Below, piece by piece: positions 27,473-40,040 of a stretch of DNA of 64,000 bases (position 1 is the first letter of the stretch; every line of letters begins with the position of its first letter). The DNA comes from Synchiropus splendidus (lineage: Eukaryota; Chordata; Actinopteri; Syngnathiformes; Callionymidae), in the NCBI RefSeq assembly GCF_027744825.2, contig NC_071334.1, positions 65,982,437-66,046,436 on the forward strand, written 5' to 3'. Made by a program: the position numbers and the translations under genes. The notes beneath the pieces are model-generated. The model worked only from the letters and a program-made list of their open reading frames with translations. It did not search any database and was not told where the DNA came from.

Positions 27473-28178
27473 CAGCGGTACCTCGGTTTTCAAACGTCCC
27501 GGACATCGAACAAATCGGAGTTCGAACAGAAATTTCGAGATTTTTCTGTTTTGGATTTCGAATGAAAATCCAGAACTTGAATGGCCCCAAAAAAGCCGGA
27601 AAAAACATAACGTGCGTGCACCGATCTGCTGACCCACGACGCGCTTTGTTATTGTGTATAACGCAGCCTCTGTATGCAGACGTGTCCTGTTAGCTACTGA
27701 CTGTTTTGTCTTCATATTGAGGTGTAAAACCTTTCCTGTCTCCGCACTGGACCGTGGTAGAGTGTCACAGGGGAGGTGCTCGCTCTCACTCCAGGGTTTG
27801 ATGTCCTGTTGTGGGCTGGAGCTGGGACAGGGATGAGGCGAGTCTGGGACAGAGCGTGACTTGGTTTATGACTTTGTCACAGCCAAACTGCACAGAAGCG
27901 CACATTCAGAGCTGGACACGCACCGGGCACCTCTTCACTTCTGGAGAGACGTCACTCACTCGGCAACCCCTCCCACATGCAGCGGCCACACACATAGAGG
28001 AACAGCCACCTGCAGCAGACACTCTACATTCACTCCTACAAAAGCCTATTTTAAGGCTTGGAAGGCATTATTTCTTTTTCCATTCATTGTAATGGGAAAA
28101 ATCGATTCAGATTTCGAACAAATCGCTTCTCGAATGGCCTTCTGGAACGGATTGTGGTCGAGAACCGAGGCACCACTG
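27473..28178 (+). mobile_element. Tigger-like MITE, copy 2 (706 bp)
   Basis: Starts CAGCGGTACCTCGGTTTT and ends CCGAGGCACCACTG, with TA directly on both sides (27471-27472 and 28179-28180), the target choice of Tc1/mariner elements. The core at 27787-28017 is identical by eye to the minus strand of copy 1 and differs from copy 3 by one substitution and one inserted base. No transposase. Two overlapping plus-strand frames (27811-28092 and 27861-28214) are open in copy 1 as well. Confidence 0.88.
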
Positions 28179-30782
28179 TACTTATACTGTACTTATATGT
28201 ATACTAATAATTAAAACACCTTGTGTCACATGTGATTCTCTGAATTCTTTTCTCCTGCAACTTGACCCTTGTGGAAATTGAATTGACCACACATGCTGCG
28301 GAGCCTTTGTCAGAAAAGGAAATGTCATCTACAGCTTAGTGGCGATATACAAAATCACACTGACACTCAAGGTAACCCATTTAATTTTGTCCTCTCAATA
28401 TGCATTCCACTCCCTGGAGCCAAAGGTTATTCCAACATGCCATTCAGTCCCACAGTCGATTTAAATATTTTGAATGTCACCCTACAAAATGACTCAGCAG
28501 GGAAGCAAAATATCTGTAAATAAACAGTATGAGTTCTCTGTTGTCAGAACTGTTTGCTGTTTCTGCCCCAGAAGAGTGTCTGTGGGTTGACTTTGACAAG
28601 CGCAGTTCAGCTGCCATTTAAGCGTCTGACCCTTTTGTCAACAGGCCCACACCAAACCTGGTCTGTATCATCCATATTGTGATTTTCGGAGTCAACTTGA
28701 GAGAAGAGGCAGGACCAAGAGGATGGTGACGGGGTGTGAATTGCTGTCACACCCTCTGAAAGACTGTGATGAGGAAGAACATTGCAATATAGACTGCAAC
28801 ATTCAGCATCACAGTCGCTCAGGTCAGTCTATGAGACAAAAGGGAGAAAATGCCGCTTGGGCATTCTCACGTTGACCCACAACTCACTCAGTGGAATCCC
28901 ATATTTGCCTAAGTGATGCACTATGTTGTAAAGACGGGATGGAGCTAAAAAGGGCAGAGATGGTATCCAGTGGTGCTGTGGAAAAGGGGACACACCTGAT
29001 TAAAGCTGTTGTTTCTCTTATCAAACATAGTTCTGGTCACCTCAGTGCCTTCCGTTGTTCTTTTCAGATGTTTTAACATATATATTTTTTGAAACCGTAA
29101 CTCATTGACATGTGCTTTTCATTGGTATCTCATTGATTCTGAGCAAAACTTTTTTCCTGGAGTGTTGACATTGCCCACATCCCTTTTCCTTCTCCTTTTG
29201 AAAGACTCGCTGACAGTAGTTCTCCTCTCATTGTTTCAACATCAAGGATTTTAAATTTGAAAAACATCTGCAGTCATATCTAAATAAGTAATTTAAGGCT
29301 TTTCTTTTTCTGGCGTTTCTTGAGTGGCTGTTTGAATGCTGGCCTTCGGGCCAAACAACCCCACTGGGCAAGATACAGTTGTCTCACTGCTGCCGCATCA
29401 AAACAGAAGCATCAGCTAAAAAAGATCCTTCAAACAGAAGTGCATGCTCCACAAAACATCAGTGAGGGACGCTGTCTACTTTGCACTGACGCTCATGAAC
29501 ACAAGCTGTGCATTATCCCGTCCAGATGTATTCACCGTTGTTCATTGGGAGTATGAATCTTAAGCTGGCAAAGTTGTGTGAATGTCTTGCGGGAGCTGTC
29601 AGCATAGTTCATGAAAGTATTTCAGGAGTTCAAAGGATAAGAGAAGCACATCTATAGGCATGTGATGGGTAGGAAGAGTATGGCAGATGAGCCAGAAGAC
29701 TGTCAGTCATCAAATGAAATCACAGCCAACCGAAAAGAAATTGCCCACTTCCTTCAAAAATACAGCAGATGGAGTGTCTTTAAGCTAAACATATATGACT
29801 GAGAGAACCTTTTCATTCTGCAGAGAGCTTGACAGCCAAACTCGACAGTATAGACACACTTATTCAACATACATCAGTAAAACTCAGAGCAAAAAAGAAA
29901 AGAAATGACACAGCTGATCATCATGTTTATATGAATTTATGGAAACCTTGGTACTTTGTCTACTTTTAAATTACACTATTTACATTACTATCTAAATAAA
30001 AAATACATATAAAGCATTTTTACTCAACTATCAGTATTTTATTTAGACTTAAACAGTTAAATACTCTTCAATCTAAATTCATGGATTCATGGATTATTTG
30101 CATATTAGGAACAATGTTATTGTGGGTTTTGTGCTTTCACCTGGGAGACCTCTGGTTCAAGAGCACATCTTGTCTGTATTTGGTACAAAAGCCTTAAGTA
30201 AGGTAGTAGCAGGACATCTGTCAGTGCCGTGGGTGTGCATGACTTTTCCAGACAGTGAAGCTCTGGCCTTTATTTTGTCCCTTTGAGTTTGCTCTCAAGT
30301 TCATCAAGGTGTTATGTTGTTTCCGTGCAGGAAAAGGGCATCATGGACTGTGCTTGCGCAAACAATTTCTGCTTCACAAGTCAGAAAGCATGTTAAAACT
30401 ATGCACAACCAAATTCCTGTAGGTTCACTTCAACTCACTAGTGAGTGACCTGGTTTTTTCTCATTTTGGGGTTATCCTTGCCTACACTGCAATCTGTCTT
30501 TCTGTGTCAAAAAACACATTTAAAAATCTGTAATAGTGAAAAGTCTGGGCAAATATTTCCATGCTTTCCCAGAGGACATCTGCCCACGCCAGATGTTTCA
30601 GCAGCTGGACTGCTGTTCATCACCAAACACTCTTGGTTCAACGTCCCTTTTTTCTCGCTTGTTTACCATTTTAAAAGAAACTCTCCATTTTTTATTGAAT
30701 TGGAATCTGCAATATGTTGTTTTCCACTGGATATATATTGAAGACAATAGGAAAAGTAAATATGAGTTCCAGATATATTGTA
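28179..30782. other. Non-coding, no gene recognised
   Basis: Unique-looking sequence, AT-rich around 29900-30080. GGGAGACCTCTGGTTCAAG near 30144 has a faint tRNA B-box look but no A box or cloverleaf. No exon recognised. Confidence 0.45.
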
Positions 30783-30988
30783 AGGTCCAGCAAAACGTCC
30801 TCACAAGGAGGTATGTTTCCAAAAATTGGTCTCCACTGGTTTAGCTATACAAGCTCACACACACACAGGTTTATCATACCCTCTTTGTGGGGACCATTCA
30901 TTGCCATAATGTCTTCCTCAGCCTCTGTCCGTAAACCTGAAATGGCTAAACTTAATCTAAATTGGACCTCACTAGGTTAGATATGCTT

Positions 30989-31032
<44 letters not shown>

Positions 31033-31100
31033 CCATCCAAAACATAAACAAATGACTAACATTTACCAGGACTCAGTACCAAATTTAGACCCAATTACAG
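30783..31100. repeat. GTGGGGACC-type dispersed fish repeat, copy 1
   Basis: Shares CGTCCTCACAAGG, ATGTTTCCAAAAATTGG, TTTGTGGGGACCATTCATTG, CCATAATG, AAATGGCTAAACTTAA and AACCATCCAAAACA with the second copy at 46095-46437. This is a common fish repeat whose class I cannot state. It is interrupted by an (AC)n tract. Confidence 0.65.
30990..31032. repeat. (AC)n microsatellite
   Basis: About 42 bp of AC dinucleotides inside the dispersed repeat. Confidence 0.97.
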
Positions 31101-31827
31101 TATAATACACTACTTTTATTGTGGCTTTGCCCCTATAAATGTTGAGAGTTGGTACTCACGAGTATGGCAAAACATACTCAGGCACACGCTACACTTCAAA
31201 TGCCTGTATGCAAAATATTCATATGTCCATGAATGGCGTATGCGCTGTCTCTCGGAAGCTCTGTTATGTCTGTTGGTGGGTGGCAGTGCAACGGTTATCT
31301 GATGGTCTGCTGAATGGTTATGTCAGAAGAAAGCACAGTACAGAGTTTACAAATGAAGACTTTATGCTTTCACATTCCACTTATTCCTCCAGACATGCTG
31401 GGTTTGTGGGTGGATGGAGCACATGTCTTATGTGAATGAAAAAGCCCTCAAAAGTGAAAGACTCCAGACACCTTTAAAAACATTTCTCGTGTTTTGGTTG
31501 GAGTGAGCGTCATCCTCTCTTATTTCTTTTCCTTTTATGAGACTATTTCATTTGTTCTACTCAAAACTATTTGAAATAGATCATCTCCCTAGATTCCCAT
31601 CTACACAGACTTTTTTTTTAACATAGAAAAGCAAAGTATTTCAATTAATCGTCACATTTTTCTCATTCTTCGATATAGACAAGTGTGAACTTATCTGAAA
31701 TACCAAGGCACTCAGAGAGCGCAGACCTCTGAGTGAGTGCGATGCAGGTAAGTTGCCCATCGCTTGTTCATTCTTTGTCTCTTCAAATTGGCATCCGAAT
31801 GCTTGAGCTTTAATAGTGAAATTCATT
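31101..31827. other. Non-coding, nothing recognised
   Basis: No gene or element recognised. Confidence 0.5.
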
Positions 31828-32220
31828 TGTGACTCTGCTCTGTTCTGCTTTGTGTTCTCTGTTTTCCCTTTGTTCTCCCGACCTTTTCAGCCAGAAGTGA
31901 GTGAATCCGTCTCAAGCTCATTGTTGTTATTATGTCCTCATTTTCTCATTTTTTGGCCGCTATGTTGCACTCACCTCAGTGTTTGACCCTCATGTGAATT
32001 TTGCATTCATGGACGTTCATTGTGCAATTGTGGCTTTGATCCTCAGTTTGCAGTCTCCTGTTCGTAGACAATTCCTCAGTTCTGTTTCTGTTTCCCTGCC
32101 GGTTCTAGTCTATTTTTGTTCATAGTAAAATAATGAATTGTTAATTTTATTCTTGTTGTTCGAGTGTCTCCTGCTGGTTACTACATGTACTTGGGTTCTG
32201 TTCCCAAACGGTCGCTGACA
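31828..32220 (+). mobile_element. Putative solo LTR
   Basis: About 393 bp from TGTGAC to TGACA, pyrimidine-rich. Its end reads GTGTCTCCTGCTGGTTAC, then ACTTGGGTTCTGTTCCC and TGACA. The layout parallels the LTR at 48.4 kb (TTGGGTCCC, then the end). No internal domain follows. Left boundary approximate, target duplication not clear. Confidence 0.5.
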
Positions 32221-33607
32221 TACATAACTTCAAGCTGTTAAGATTGACCTCAAATGCTTCATATCATAACCATGAACCTGAAAGAACTGAATAAAACACC
32301 CTGAATAATAAATGTGTAATTTGGGATTTTTAAGTGTTTGATACAGTTTGTTTTCTCTTCTCCACAGCTATATTGAAAACACTAGTAAATAAATAAAAGC
32401 CGAATAGAATTTGCTTTAAAAATCAACATTTTATTACTTTTTTTTAAATTATTTTTTTAATTTTTTTATTCAGAAACAGCCACACTGTCAGATGACTAGT
32501 TTGATGACTGTACTCATTCTATGGTGCATGTAATGTAGGACAAACTGCAGCAATTGGACTTGATGTTGCCATTTGCTAAGGATTCTCTGCTGGAAAAGGT
32601 GGCCGATGATCGAAACAATTGCTAATCCCGCGAGTGCAATTCATAGCAACAGTATAAAACATATTCTGACCACCAATGATAGCCCTGCCTTTTAGTGTGC
32701 AAACAATAAACAACGCTCCATACGTCGATCAATATCAGGTTCAAGTCACAACTGGACTGCAGCACTCCCATCTTCTGTGCTGTTCACCTGTAATTCATGA
32801 CCTCAACAGTGAGCTGTGGGAAACGCTGTCGCAAGTCTGCGGGTGTTCTGTATTGCATTTCCATGCATGCAATAACATTTTTCAATCCGTAAGTGTTTCG
32901 AGAGCACGGCTGTTGTGAGCAACAGTTTGCTGCAGTGCTGTCACTGCGCCAGCATTAGTGTGCATTATTTATCCTTCTGCAGACTGAAGGCATAACCATA
33001 GCAACAGCAGCACTCATACGCACACAAGCTGAGCAATAATAAATGGAAATAATGAAATAAATGTGACTGCCTGCAATTATGTCAGTGGGTGAAACTGATT
33101 TAGATGGTCTTGCTTTTCATGAGAGAGACATTTTAAGTGTCCTCCCTCACACCCCTGTGGTTTCGTTACTTAGCTTGATTTTATTTCTTTTTTAAACTAC
33201 AGGGAAGCCATTGGGAAAATGACAACAACCTGCGATGTATTATACTTTGTGCCAGTGTTCACAGTGTTTTAGCAACTAGGTTTCGCAATGATGGTCACAA
33301 GGTATTGAGAAGGTTTGACAATTTATTTTGTTGAATAAAAGCAGCGCCGATTTCCAAAAACCCCAAGTCTCATTCGAGCTAAAGCTGACAGTTTGATGAA
33401 CAGATGCTGCAGAGCTCTGTTAGAATATAAAACATAAACTGCTGTAATTGATTTCAATGGGGTCAGTGTTGTGTGGACCTGGCAGAGACGACGGTCCATA
33501 GTTTTTGGATTAGCTCTGCTGTGCTCTCTGTTTTATCACGCGGAAAACAAGACTCAGAAAAAATACATCCTCAAACAGAATCCACTTTATTGTGATGAAT
33601 CACATAC
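32221..33607. other. Non-coding, nothing recognised
   Basis: AT-rich near 32430-32470. No recognised gene. Confidence 0.5.
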
Positions 33608-33695
<88 letters not shown>

Positions 33696-33696
33696 T
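33608..33696. repeat. (AAT)n microsatellite
   Basis: About 89 bp of uninterrupted TAA repeats. Poly-Asn and poly-Ile frames across it are artefacts. Confidence 0.98.
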
Positions 33697-33788
33697 TTGT
33701 TTATTTGTACATCTTTTGGACTAGTATTTATCTATTATTATTATTTTATCGTTATTTATCTAGATATTCATTTATTTTTGGACATTTT

Positions 33789-33887
33789 GTTTTTGGAAAC
33801 CGGAGGCCTCAGACCGAAATTTCGTTGCCATCATATAGTGATATGTTTTTGTGCAATCACAATAAAAAGTCTAAGCCTAAGAAGAAG
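33789..33887 (+). mobile_element. LINE 3' tail fragment
   Basis: GGAAACCGGAGGCCTCAGAC, CGAAATTTCGTTGCCATCAT, ATGTTTTTGTGCAATCACAA and TAAAAAGTCTAAGCCTAAG match the minus strand of 17698-17797. AATAAA followed by an AAGTCT-like hexamer tail indicates a LINE 3' end. Confidence 0.7.
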
Positions 33888-35893
33888 AATTCCAGAATTC
33901 ATGTGGTTTGGGTGCCTTTTCATGTTGGGCAATGTGTATTACTTCAAAATGGTGATCTAACCACCACCCACAATCTCTTGAATTCATTTTGCTTTTCATC
34001 ATGCGTATGATCATGAGCATGTTGTCGGGATGAGCAGAAAAAGGCTTGTGGCTTCCGGTGAGGATTCTCTCGGTAACCCTGCTTGCGGTGAACAGAAGGT
34101 TTGGCTACTGGGATAAGAGTCATGTAGAGAGCCCTGCTGCCCAGACTGGTCTTGGTTTGGCTTTTGATAAGCACACATCTGCTCACCGACTAACACAACT
34201 GATACAAGCACAAAAAGGATAAAGGGCGGCAAAACTTTACTCACCATTCACTCAGCGTCCCTCTGTATACAAATGGATTTGGTCTTTTAGTTATTTCCTG
34301 AAACTTTTCTTGCATTGCTGAATTTCATTGGAAAGAAATGACTGCTGGGATATTTATCTCAATTCTTTTGTGCCTCTCATGAATGCATGCCATTCAAGCA
34401 TATACTCGTTCTCGCACGAGTTTTTCTTTGGGATTCTGAGCGATGTTCTGCAGAGGAATAATCGGGTGGAAGCAGAATGGCGGTAAATTAGTGTGGAAAT
34501 CAGCACTGTGCGGGCCCATTATTAGAAACAGGCGTGCTATTCGGTCACCCATGGTGCCACCAGCTGGAGAGAAACCACGGAGGAAGAATGCATTTATCTG
34601 CAACTAATGTCAGACACTCAATCCATTTTTGGAATCTGTCACGAGCATGCCAAATATGTGCACCTCGCGGTTAAACAAGCCCACGACTCACACTGCTATA
34701 AAACTTCATGCACTTGGAAGAAGTCGGGCAAACATATGGAGACAGTGTATTTTGGATTAATGGCCATTGTCAAATGACTGCAGAACATTTCGGCTTGAGA
34801 CAGGCAGTCCATTATCTCAGGCATTAGCTTCATGAAGTTTTATCGAGACTCCATCTATATGTGTCACATATCATGTAGATTTTCACAGTACAGCAAAAAC
34901 ACAACATTTCAGTCCAATCTGTTAGTGAATCTATCGACTCATCCTCGCTATGAATGTCTGGTTTAGTTAAAGATACATCCGTAACCGGCATCTATATTTG
35001 CATATCTCATGGATGAAAGCTTAGATAAAGAACCAGGTACAGTAAAACAACATTTACTTACTTACATACTTCTGTCTTACCTAAGCCAGAATAAAAAGTT
35101 TGGCGTGCACTAACAATAGGAGCAAGAGGACCTGCTCCAAATGGGTGATATATTAAAAAAAAAAAAAAAAACAGACATGGATTTATTTACTGAGGTTTTC
35201 TGGAAAATATCAACTAACATGTGTGTGACTCATCTCCACCTCGAGTTTCGCTAGCCTCCATGTTATTGGCTCATTTGGCAAAGTGGGTGCCTTGAGTGCC
35301 TTATGCAAGAATCTTCCATGAGCCATGAGCTTAAGACTGCAGCACCAAACAACAAAGACATGGTATTGAATACTAATACTGTTTCTGGCCACGGCACAAG
35401 ATAATCCTGTTGAAGGACCATCCACCCTTCAATCCTGAGAAAGGTGGATGGTACCCTTAGATACATTATGTTGGAGGAAGGTGATGAACTAATGGACAAT
35501 TCCAGCCATTGGGGCAGAAAGGGCGTCCTTACGACAGCAACCCAAGAGGAGAAGTTTCCTGGATCTGCAACAAATTGCTATAAAACCTATAAAACAGCCA
35601 TAAGCTGCAGAAGAAGAGCTGAAGCTGCTTGAGAAGAAGAAGAGGGAGAGATGGTGAGCACAGCTTCTTTTGCCCTAACCGTTGTTCCAATGATCCTATC
35701 CCAAATCCAGCACAGCTTTGCAAACACTCTTGCAGGGCAACAAAGATAATAAGAGTAAAAGGTAATAAGAGGTTCTTCCACAATCACCAATTTTTTGAAC
35801 AATCTCCCTACTGAAGGTGGAGTGCAATATTTTCTCTTCTATGAACACATGAAGAATCATTTCTTACTTGAGGGAAAGCCATTACATCACATC
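33888..35893. other. Non-coding, no gene recognised
   Basis: Unique-looking sequence with a poly-A run at 35155-35171. No exon or element recognised; 34380-34620 is GC-balanced and repeat-free. Confidence 0.45.
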
Positions 35894-35989
35894 CATCCTT
35901 AAAAAATGCAGCCCATTTTTTAAGGATGAGGACGGCAACATCCAAATACTTCGTGGTATGTTCCTGAGGTTGTCAACAACATACCACGA
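35894..35989. other. Two adjacent perfect hairpins
   Basis: Hairpin 1 has a 15-bp perfect stem, CATCCTTAAAAAATG at 35894-35908 with its complement at 35914-35928, and a 5-base loop. Hairpin 2 has a 12-bp perfect stem, TCGTGGTATGTT at 35951-35962 with its complement at 35978-35989, and a 15-base loop. The two lie 22 bases apart. The loops and stems are too short for a typical microRNA precursor. Confidence 0.85.
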
Positions 35990-37709
35990 TGATCTAGCTT
36001 ATTGATTCAGGGAGCTATGTGGAGTACAGGGTGGCAAAGTGCAGAGTGGAATGAAGTCTAATGGATTCCAAAGATGACCTTGAGAAGGAAGCGGGCATCA
36101 CAACCAGGTTCTGGCAAAAGCAGTGTGTCAGTGCGAGAAATCATTAGCAACCAACGCAAGCATCGCCAAGGTCTCACGGAAGACAAGACAACATGCAAAT
36201 GGGAAGCCTGGAGCCTGGACGACCAGACTGTGAGGTCAGTGGAACAAAGCAACCATAGAGCTTATATAAAATGGGAACCACCTAAGCATAAGGTCACAGG
36301 TTCAGAACATGGGGTTGGTGGGGAATTTTTATCAGAATTCTGCAAAGATGGAAACATCAGTTGGTGAAGTTTTGGAGAAGTGCCATCTGAAATTTTTGAG
36401 TTTGAATGCTTCTTGAATTCCATATGGTCACAAAGGGATGTCTGTTCCAAATATTCCTGGATGTAACAACCGGTTCTGACAAACACACCTTTCCGTGCTG
36501 CCTGCTGGCATTTGATGAGTTGGTATGTGAGGCATGTGACCTTTCTTTTTATTTATTTATTTTTTGTTATTATCATTTTTTTTTTCCCAAATGGCACCAT
36601 CCTCTTTGCTTAGATGATGAAGGAGGAACTACAACAAGTGTTGTGCGGTATGCCTTCCGTCCACCCGTCATATGTTCTCCTCAAAGAGGACCACGGTTCC
36701 ATTTCTGTTTCTGTCATTTTCTGTATGTCACTCCCTTCTCAACTCACACCCACCATCTATTTTGTACTTGTGGTGAAATGAGTCAGCCACTCAAAGGACA
36801 TCTCTCTCACTTATTGTTTTTGAGAGAGGCATTTTCCAACGTTGAATACGCACAGGCAGTGTCAGTAAAAGCTGACAAGCACTGAGGGACGGCGGCGTAG
36901 CATTTGGGAGACAGCTGTCTGCTCTACACATTGTATTCGTGAAGATTATTTGCACTTTCAAGTCCTGGCAGACACTTACATATTTTCAATGGCATGAGAA
37001 ATGGAAGGCCCATCTATCACTTGCTTTTTCGCCTTCTGCCTTTAACTCAGTGGGACAGATGAACATCTGAAGTCTACCTCCAGCCGTCAAGGAGAGTAAA
37101 AGGGCAGCAACTTTCATATATCTTTTTTCAACAATGGTTGAGTACAGTTTTTTTTGTTGTGTCATATTAGTATGATGATCCACAGTATAGCCAAATTGGT
37201 GTTTTTTATATTTTGGTAGGGTTAATATGGCCCCAACAGTGTCTTAATTGTACGGCTCATATACCATGTTTTTTTGGAAAAGTACAGGGAGAAAGAATGT
37301 TTGCAAATTAAAATCCAAGTCTCTCCATGGTGAGGCACCGTATTACCAACCTATATTGTCCCTTATTGACTTGTCTCAGCCCCCAACTTCTGATCTCCTG
37401 CAAACGACTGAGTCTTTCTTTTCTGTCTGCTTTTGGAACAATGGCGCTTCTCCCTGTACAGCTAATATTCCGACCATCTGCCTGTCCCAGACAACATCTC
37501 TACCTGCTCCCTAGGGGCTGTTCACCTTTGCCTCAGGCTGGGGAAACAAACTCTGCCTCACTGCCACATGGCTCAGCGGCAGGACATCCGTGCTTGACTG
37601 CCAGGGTTTGACTGCTACCATTTATATTCCATATCTGTGTGCTTTTCTTAGACTTGACTTCTTTTTTTCCCTCTAAGTGTATTCTTTCAGGTGTTTTCAG
37701 AGGACAATA
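35990..37709. other. Non-coding; weak ORFs only
   Basis: The longest open frame outside repeats and low-complexity tracts lies here (36406-36885, plus, 159 codons). Its product is rich in Cys, His and Phe and has no domain I recognise. A segment at 37315-37350 translates as KSLHGEAPYYQPI, faintly like the C-terminal region of LINE ORFs (a K-LHG-AP-Y pattern), but the surrounding sequence does not extend the match. Confidence 0.35.
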
Positions 37710-38443
37710 CAGTGGTACCTCGGTTTTCGAATGTCCCGGACTTCGAACAAATCGGAGTTCGAACTAAAATTTCGAGATTTTTTTGCTTCTGATTTCGAAC
37801 GAAAATCTAGAACTCAGACGCCCTAAAAGCGGGAAAAAACATTACGTGCACGGACCGATCAACTGACCCACGACACGCTTTGTTATTGTGTATAACGCAG
37901 CCTCTGTCTGAAGACGTGTCCCGTTAGCTACATTTACTGACTGTTTTTTCTTCATACTGAGGTGTAAAACCTTTTCTGTCTCCACACTGGACCGTGGAAG
38001 AGAGTCGCAGGGGAGGTGCTCACTCTCCACACCTCTGAGGCTGGAGCGCTCACTCCAGGGTTTGATGTCCTGTTGTGGGCTGGAGCTGGGACAGGGATGA
38101 GGCGAGTCTGGGACAGAGCGTGACTTGGTTTATGACTTTGTCACAGCCAAACTGCACAGAAGCGCACATTCAGAGCTGGACACGCACCGGGCACCTCTTC
38201 ACTTCTGGAGAGACGTCACTCACTCGGCAACCCCTCACACATGCAGCGGCCACACACATAGAGGAACAGCGCACCTGCAGCACACACTCTACATTCACTC
38301 CTACAAAAGACTATTTTAAGGCTTGGAACGCATTACTTCTTTTTCCATTCATTGTAATGGGAAAAATCGATTCAGATTTTGAACAAATCTCTTCTCGAAC
38401 GGCCGTCTGGAACGGATTGTGGTCGCGAACCGAGGTACCACTG
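37710..38443 (+). mobile_element. Tigger-like MITE, copy 3 (734 bp)
   Basis: Starts CAGTGGTACCTCGGTTTTCG and ends CGAACCGAGGTACCACTG, with TA on both sides. Same orientation as copy 2. It is longer because of extra sequence near 38017-38046 (CTCTCCACACCTCTGAGG). The core at 38051-38282 differs from the other two by one substitution and one inserted G. The insertion shifts the shared open frame, so that frame is not kept intact. Confidence 0.88.
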
Positions 38444-39690
38444 TATATATTTTCCAAGATTCAGACATATAGAAAAGACAACTTTACCAGCCCGAGTCTG
38501 GCTTCCTGCTAGAGAAGCTGCTCCTCCATAATAAAATGAAGCGTCTCTCTAAATAGCTGCCAAGCCTTTGGAATAACCACAAATACACTAAATACGAATG
38601 TCCCGTGGCTTCTAATCAAGCCGTATAGTTGGGCAACAATTAAGGCTTATTTTATAGTCTTGTTGTCTAAATTTGAGTGAATCCTTCCCTTACAGACGCA
38701 GCGCTTGCAGATAACACTAACGGCTGAATGCATCCATCTTCTCTCACATTCAGCTATTGATCTTCCTGTAATTATATTCCCCTCCAATTCTGCTCAAATC
38801 TCTTTCAAGACAAGCGACAAGCACATGTTGTGTTCCTCGCTAAAACACTCTGATGCCTAATTAAAAATCATGGCAAGTCCCAAATGAGCAAATTCAAGAT
38901 TGTTTTATCGCTTGCTAGCTCACCCTTGAATAGGTGCGGAAAATTGTCTGGAGCTATATAATAATCACATATGATGTGCCTGTATCATGTATGAGGGTAT
39001 GGGGGGGTCCGGTCAGTGGGATGCAACTACTTTATTTATTTAGTTATTTTCATGCTTGGTCAGCACCCTAGAGCGTCATGACCGAACTGTCACATTTCAG
39101 TGCACGTGTGAATCTGTCTATCTAGCCAGTGGCGTTCGTAAAAGTTAAATGGGCTGGAATGACATGAGCGACAAGACTGTATGAGTTTAAAAGGTTAACC
39201 ACAACAGTGACTGACATCCATTACTGAATATGAAACCTGCCTGAAGCTGTCGCAGGTTTCGTTCAAAATCATTAGAGCATTGCAATTACATGTTGGGTTC
39301 GGCAATAATCAATCAGTCGATCAAAATGGCCTCAGCACTTCACAGAAATGACAGCAATTGCATTGATGTAAAGATAAATGTCTATCAATGCTCTTGACTT
39401 CGGTTTGGTTCTCTCTGTCATTTTAACATTATTGAGTGGAATGTATTTAAAAGATGGAAAATGGATTCAACTATGTTTTAGCAGAACCATTTTTTTTTTG
39501 ATTCAACACTTAAAATGAAGCACCTGAGTAAAAACAAATTCAAGAAGTATAAAACAAAAAAAAAAACATGCTGCCACTTTTTTTTTTTTTCCTTACGAGA
39601 TCCAAGTCCTCTTTTAATGAAACATTTCCTTAAATCATCATCATTTTTGTCCAGTCTTAGTGATCTGGATGGCAGGATTATTTATTTATT
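38444..39690. other. Non-coding; possible conserved non-coding element
   Basis: The stretch 38690-38960 is repeat-free, with homeodomain-like words (TGTAATTATATTCC, GCCTAATTAAAAATCATGG). This resembles conserved fish non-coding elements by look only. Poly-A and poly-T runs occur at 39555-39590. Confidence 0.35.
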
Positions 39691-40040
39691 TTAGACTTAG
39701 ACTTCGACTAGACTTTATTGATCCCTTTGGGATGACTCCCTCCAGGAAATTTACATTTCCAGCAGCAGTAGAGGCAAGAAAGGGCATGCAGTCAGGAAGG
39801 GCATCACAAAGAAAAAAATTAGAATTAAAAATGAAAGTTGATTAAAATAGGTCATTGCACCAGCAAGTCAGTTATTGCACGTTGAAGAAGTGTCCATTAC
39901 TATGTGGTGTAGCGTAACGTACCCTGCTACTTCCTCCCCCCAAGTGAGGAGTTGCAGAGTGCGATGGCATGGTGTACAAAAGAGTTCTTGAGTCTCTCAC
40001 TCTCAGTTTGGCTTCAACCCTCAGATCAGGCATGAATTCC
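39691..40040 (-). mobile_element. LINE 3' end with ORF C-terminus
   Basis: The minus strand translates as KNSFVHHAIALCNSSLGGRK and then a stop (about 39995 down to 39927), the typical C-terminus of fish CR1/Rex1/L2-like ORFs. A 3' UTR follows containing TGCAATGACC-like sequence, AATTTCCTGGAGGGAGTCAT, CCCAAAGGGATCAATAAAG and an AAGTCTAAGTCT hexamer tail at 39691-39712. Upstream of KNSFV the frame shifts. The word TCAAGAACTCTTTTGTACAC is shared with the LINE at the right edge of the window. 5'-truncated and inactive. Confidence 0.75.

Noticed and set aside
27811..28214. Overlapping 94- and 117-codon frames shared by the MITE copies, considered as a possible small protein
   Set aside because: Copy 3 has a frame-shifting insertion, both frames are open only because the DNA is nearly identical, and no transposase motif is present.
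30139..30175. GGGAGACCTCTGGTTCAAG, possible tRNA or tRNA-derived SINE B box
   Set aside because: No A box at the right distance, no cloverleaf and no acceptor stem.
35894..35928. microRNA precursor
   Set aside because: The stem is only 15 bp with a 5-base loop, too short for a canonical precursor.
36406..36885. 159-codon open frame, the longest outside repeats and low-complexity tracts
   Set aside because: No domain, biased Cys/His/Phe composition, runs through a T-rich tract, no splice or promoter context.
37315..37620. LINE-like C-terminal motif KSLHGEAPYY
   Set aside because: The match does not extend, and the following frame changes without family motifs.
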